NCBI GenBank assembly: GCA_002409785.1
Contig: DHOX01000060.1
Span: 110,192 to 126,725, forward strand
Direction: 5' to 3'
From: Prevotella sp. UBA5379
GTDB taxonomy: Bacteria > Bacteroidota > Bacteroidia > Bacteroidales > Bacteroidaceae
DNA length: 16,534 nucleotides
Part shown: positions 15,383-16,534 of the stretch, in pieces
Position numbering within the stretch: position 1 is the stretch's first letter
Layout of the letters: every line of letters begins with the position of its first letter
Notes under the pieces: generated by a model
Database searches by the model: none
The model's input: only the letters and a program-made list of their open reading frames with translations
Told to the model about the DNA's origin: nothing
Translations under genes and position numbers: made by a program

Positions 15383-16534
15383 TTAGAGATGAGATGCCCG
15401 AGAGCTTGTTTCTTCTTCACAATAGCGCTTACAGAATTCAATTTGTCCCTTATATTTTGTCTCTATCAATTCAACTATTTCTTTACATATTTTTTCATAT
15501 TGCTTACCATCTATTGGCTGCTGATCATCTCTCCATCCTCCATGTGATAAATCATTAATGAGAGTAAACGCCGTCTCATCATCCTTAAAATTAGCTTCAA
15601 TATAATTATTAATACTATTTTCAGACAAACTTATATTTTCAAATTTAATCAATATTTCAAGGATATGACGAATAGAATTAGCTGTTGTATAAGAGCAAGG
15701 GGTATATCCATTGGCTATTTTATAAATATCAATTAAATGATTAATATAAGGCACTGTAAAGTTTTCACTGAAATGCTTTAATTTTCCATCATTAAGAAAA
15801 AAAGTTTTATCTACAATTTTATTGTTTACTATTATACGCATAAAATCATTATTATGCGTAAGAATAATATACCGTGCTTGACCTAATTCTGGAAGTATTT
15901 TTGCGATGTTCCTTATTACGCCGCTAACAGTATAAACATAATTATAATCCATACTAGAAATCGGATCATCAATAACAAAAAACAACTTTTTATAATCCTC
16001 TTCCTTAGAAACTCTTAAATGTGTATCTCCCAGATAATAAGCAAAAGCAATAATATTCTTCTCACCTTCACTAAGCACATGCTTAACTTCTCCATTTTCC
16101 AATGTCGTATTATATAACTGCAAATGAAAAGTTTCTTCATCTAAAGTATACTTTCCCCCCGAGAAAAAACAATTTAGCACCTCCTTAATTGTCTTGGCTA
16201 CAGCAGAACGTTTTATTGTCTTTGCAGCACGTTCTTTTTTTTCTATAGAGGATGACAAATCACGGTAAGTCTTCAACAAAGTTTCCCTTTTCTGTATATC
16301 TGCTTTACTATCTTTTACTACCTGATTAAAAGCTGCTAAGCAAATATTACGACGAATCTTGCGATTTTCCTGACTTAAATCGGATATAATATTATTCATT
16401 TTATCTACTTTAACAGTATTATCTCTAATGATGTTATTCAACTTTTCGTATTCTTGAAGAACGTTTTGGAAGGTATCCCTGTCTATGACTATAGACTTAG
16501 AAATATCATTTATACCCGTTGGCGGAATTAATTT
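15383..16534 (-). CDS. AAA_13 family ATPase, possible PrrC/RloC-like anticodon nuclease (N-terminus outside window)
   Basis: The minus-strand frame is open to the window edge, so the start and the Walker A motif lie beyond 16534. The visible 383 residues begin with a charged, coiled-coil-like stretch (about 10-110). The SMC-like ATPase half follows: signature LSEGEKNIIAFAYY (about 154), Walker B with D-loop LFFVIDDPISSMD (about 190), and the switch histidine in IILTHNND (about 227). This form is typical of AAA_13 proteins. The C-terminal helical part contains SIRHILEIL and later NDLSHGG, giving Arg289-x3-Glu293 and His331 in visible numbering. This spacing is close to the Arg-Glu-His triad reported for the PrrC anticodon nuclease. 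No zinc-hook CxxC is visible. The gene is markedly more AT-rich than the rest of the window, suggesting transfer. A generic AAA_13 ATPase of other function remains possible. Confidence 0.8.
   Translation of the reverse strand, partial: KLIPPTGINDISKSIVIDRDTFQNVLQEYEKLNNIIRDNTVKVDKMNNIISDLSQENRKIRRNICLAAFNQVVKDSKADIQKRETLLKTYRDLSSSIEKKERAAKTIKRSAVAKTIKEVLNCFFSGGKYTLDEETFHLQLYNTTLENGEVKHVLSEGEKNIIAFAYYLGDTHLRVSKEEDYKKLFFVIDDPISSMDYNYVYTVSGVIRNIAKILPELGQARYIILTHNNDFMRIIVNNKIVDKTFFLNDGKLKHFSENFTVPYINHLIDIYKIANGYTPCSYTTANSIRHILEILIKFENISLSENSINNYIEANFKDDETAFTLINDLSHGGWRDDQQPIDGKQYEKICKEIVELIETKYKGQIEFCKRYCEEETSSRASHL

Overview
The window looks like chromosomal DNA from a Bacteroidales bacterium, probably Prevotellaceae-like. 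The support is the gene set (FtsK followed by a LolA-like protein, a DUF5687 membrane protein, the Rossmann/DUF2520 - KdsC - Maf operon, a FemAB-like protein, the malic enzyme-phosphotransacetylase fusion) and repeated Bacteroidetes-type promoters (TTTG about 19-20 bases upstream of TANNTTTG). I cannot fix the species.

Layout. 1-3000 (+): the 3' end of ftsK, a secreted LolA-like protein and a multi-pass DUF5687 protein. 3029-4956 (-): an envelope/housekeeping operon read DUF2520, KdsC (Kdo-8-P phosphatase, LPS inner core), Maf (nucleotide pyrophosphatase). 5183-6163 (+): a FemAB/GNAT-like acyltransferase whose end overlaps the convergent glycerate kinase gene. 6153-7821 (-): a TetR regulator translationally overlapping glycerate kinase. 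Divergent from it is maeB (7992-10280). The short space between tetR and maeB holds a 28-bp inverted repeat lying between the two -7 boxes, a good operator candidate. 10322-10856: the maeB terminator, then two near-identical 110-bp units, each with its own promoter and each ending in a hairpin plus T-run. These look like a tandemly duplicated small RNA or orphan leader. 10939-12089 (-): a LUD-domain protein and YjbQ, preceded by a GC-rich leader of four consecutive hairpins. 12090-12855 has no protein gene but carries this leader and an 84-bp array of palindromic 22-bp units. 12856-14349 (+): a stand-alone adenylating enzyme (DltA/NRPS A-domain type) with its own promoter and terminator.

Right end. 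From about 14416 the window changes character. A decayed dinD gene (5' truncated, two stop codons, an internal deletion with frameshift) is followed by a hairpin-bearing spacer and a conspicuously AT-rich gene on the minus strand that runs off the window. That gene encodes an AAA_13 ATPase whose C-terminal part has an Arg-x3-Glu...His pattern like the catalytic triad of the PrrC/RloC anticodon nucleases. dinD homologues and PrrC/RloC-type nucleases both occur with type I restriction systems, so the right edge may be the entry into a partly decayed defence island. This is the most interesting lead together with the duplicated RNA unit.
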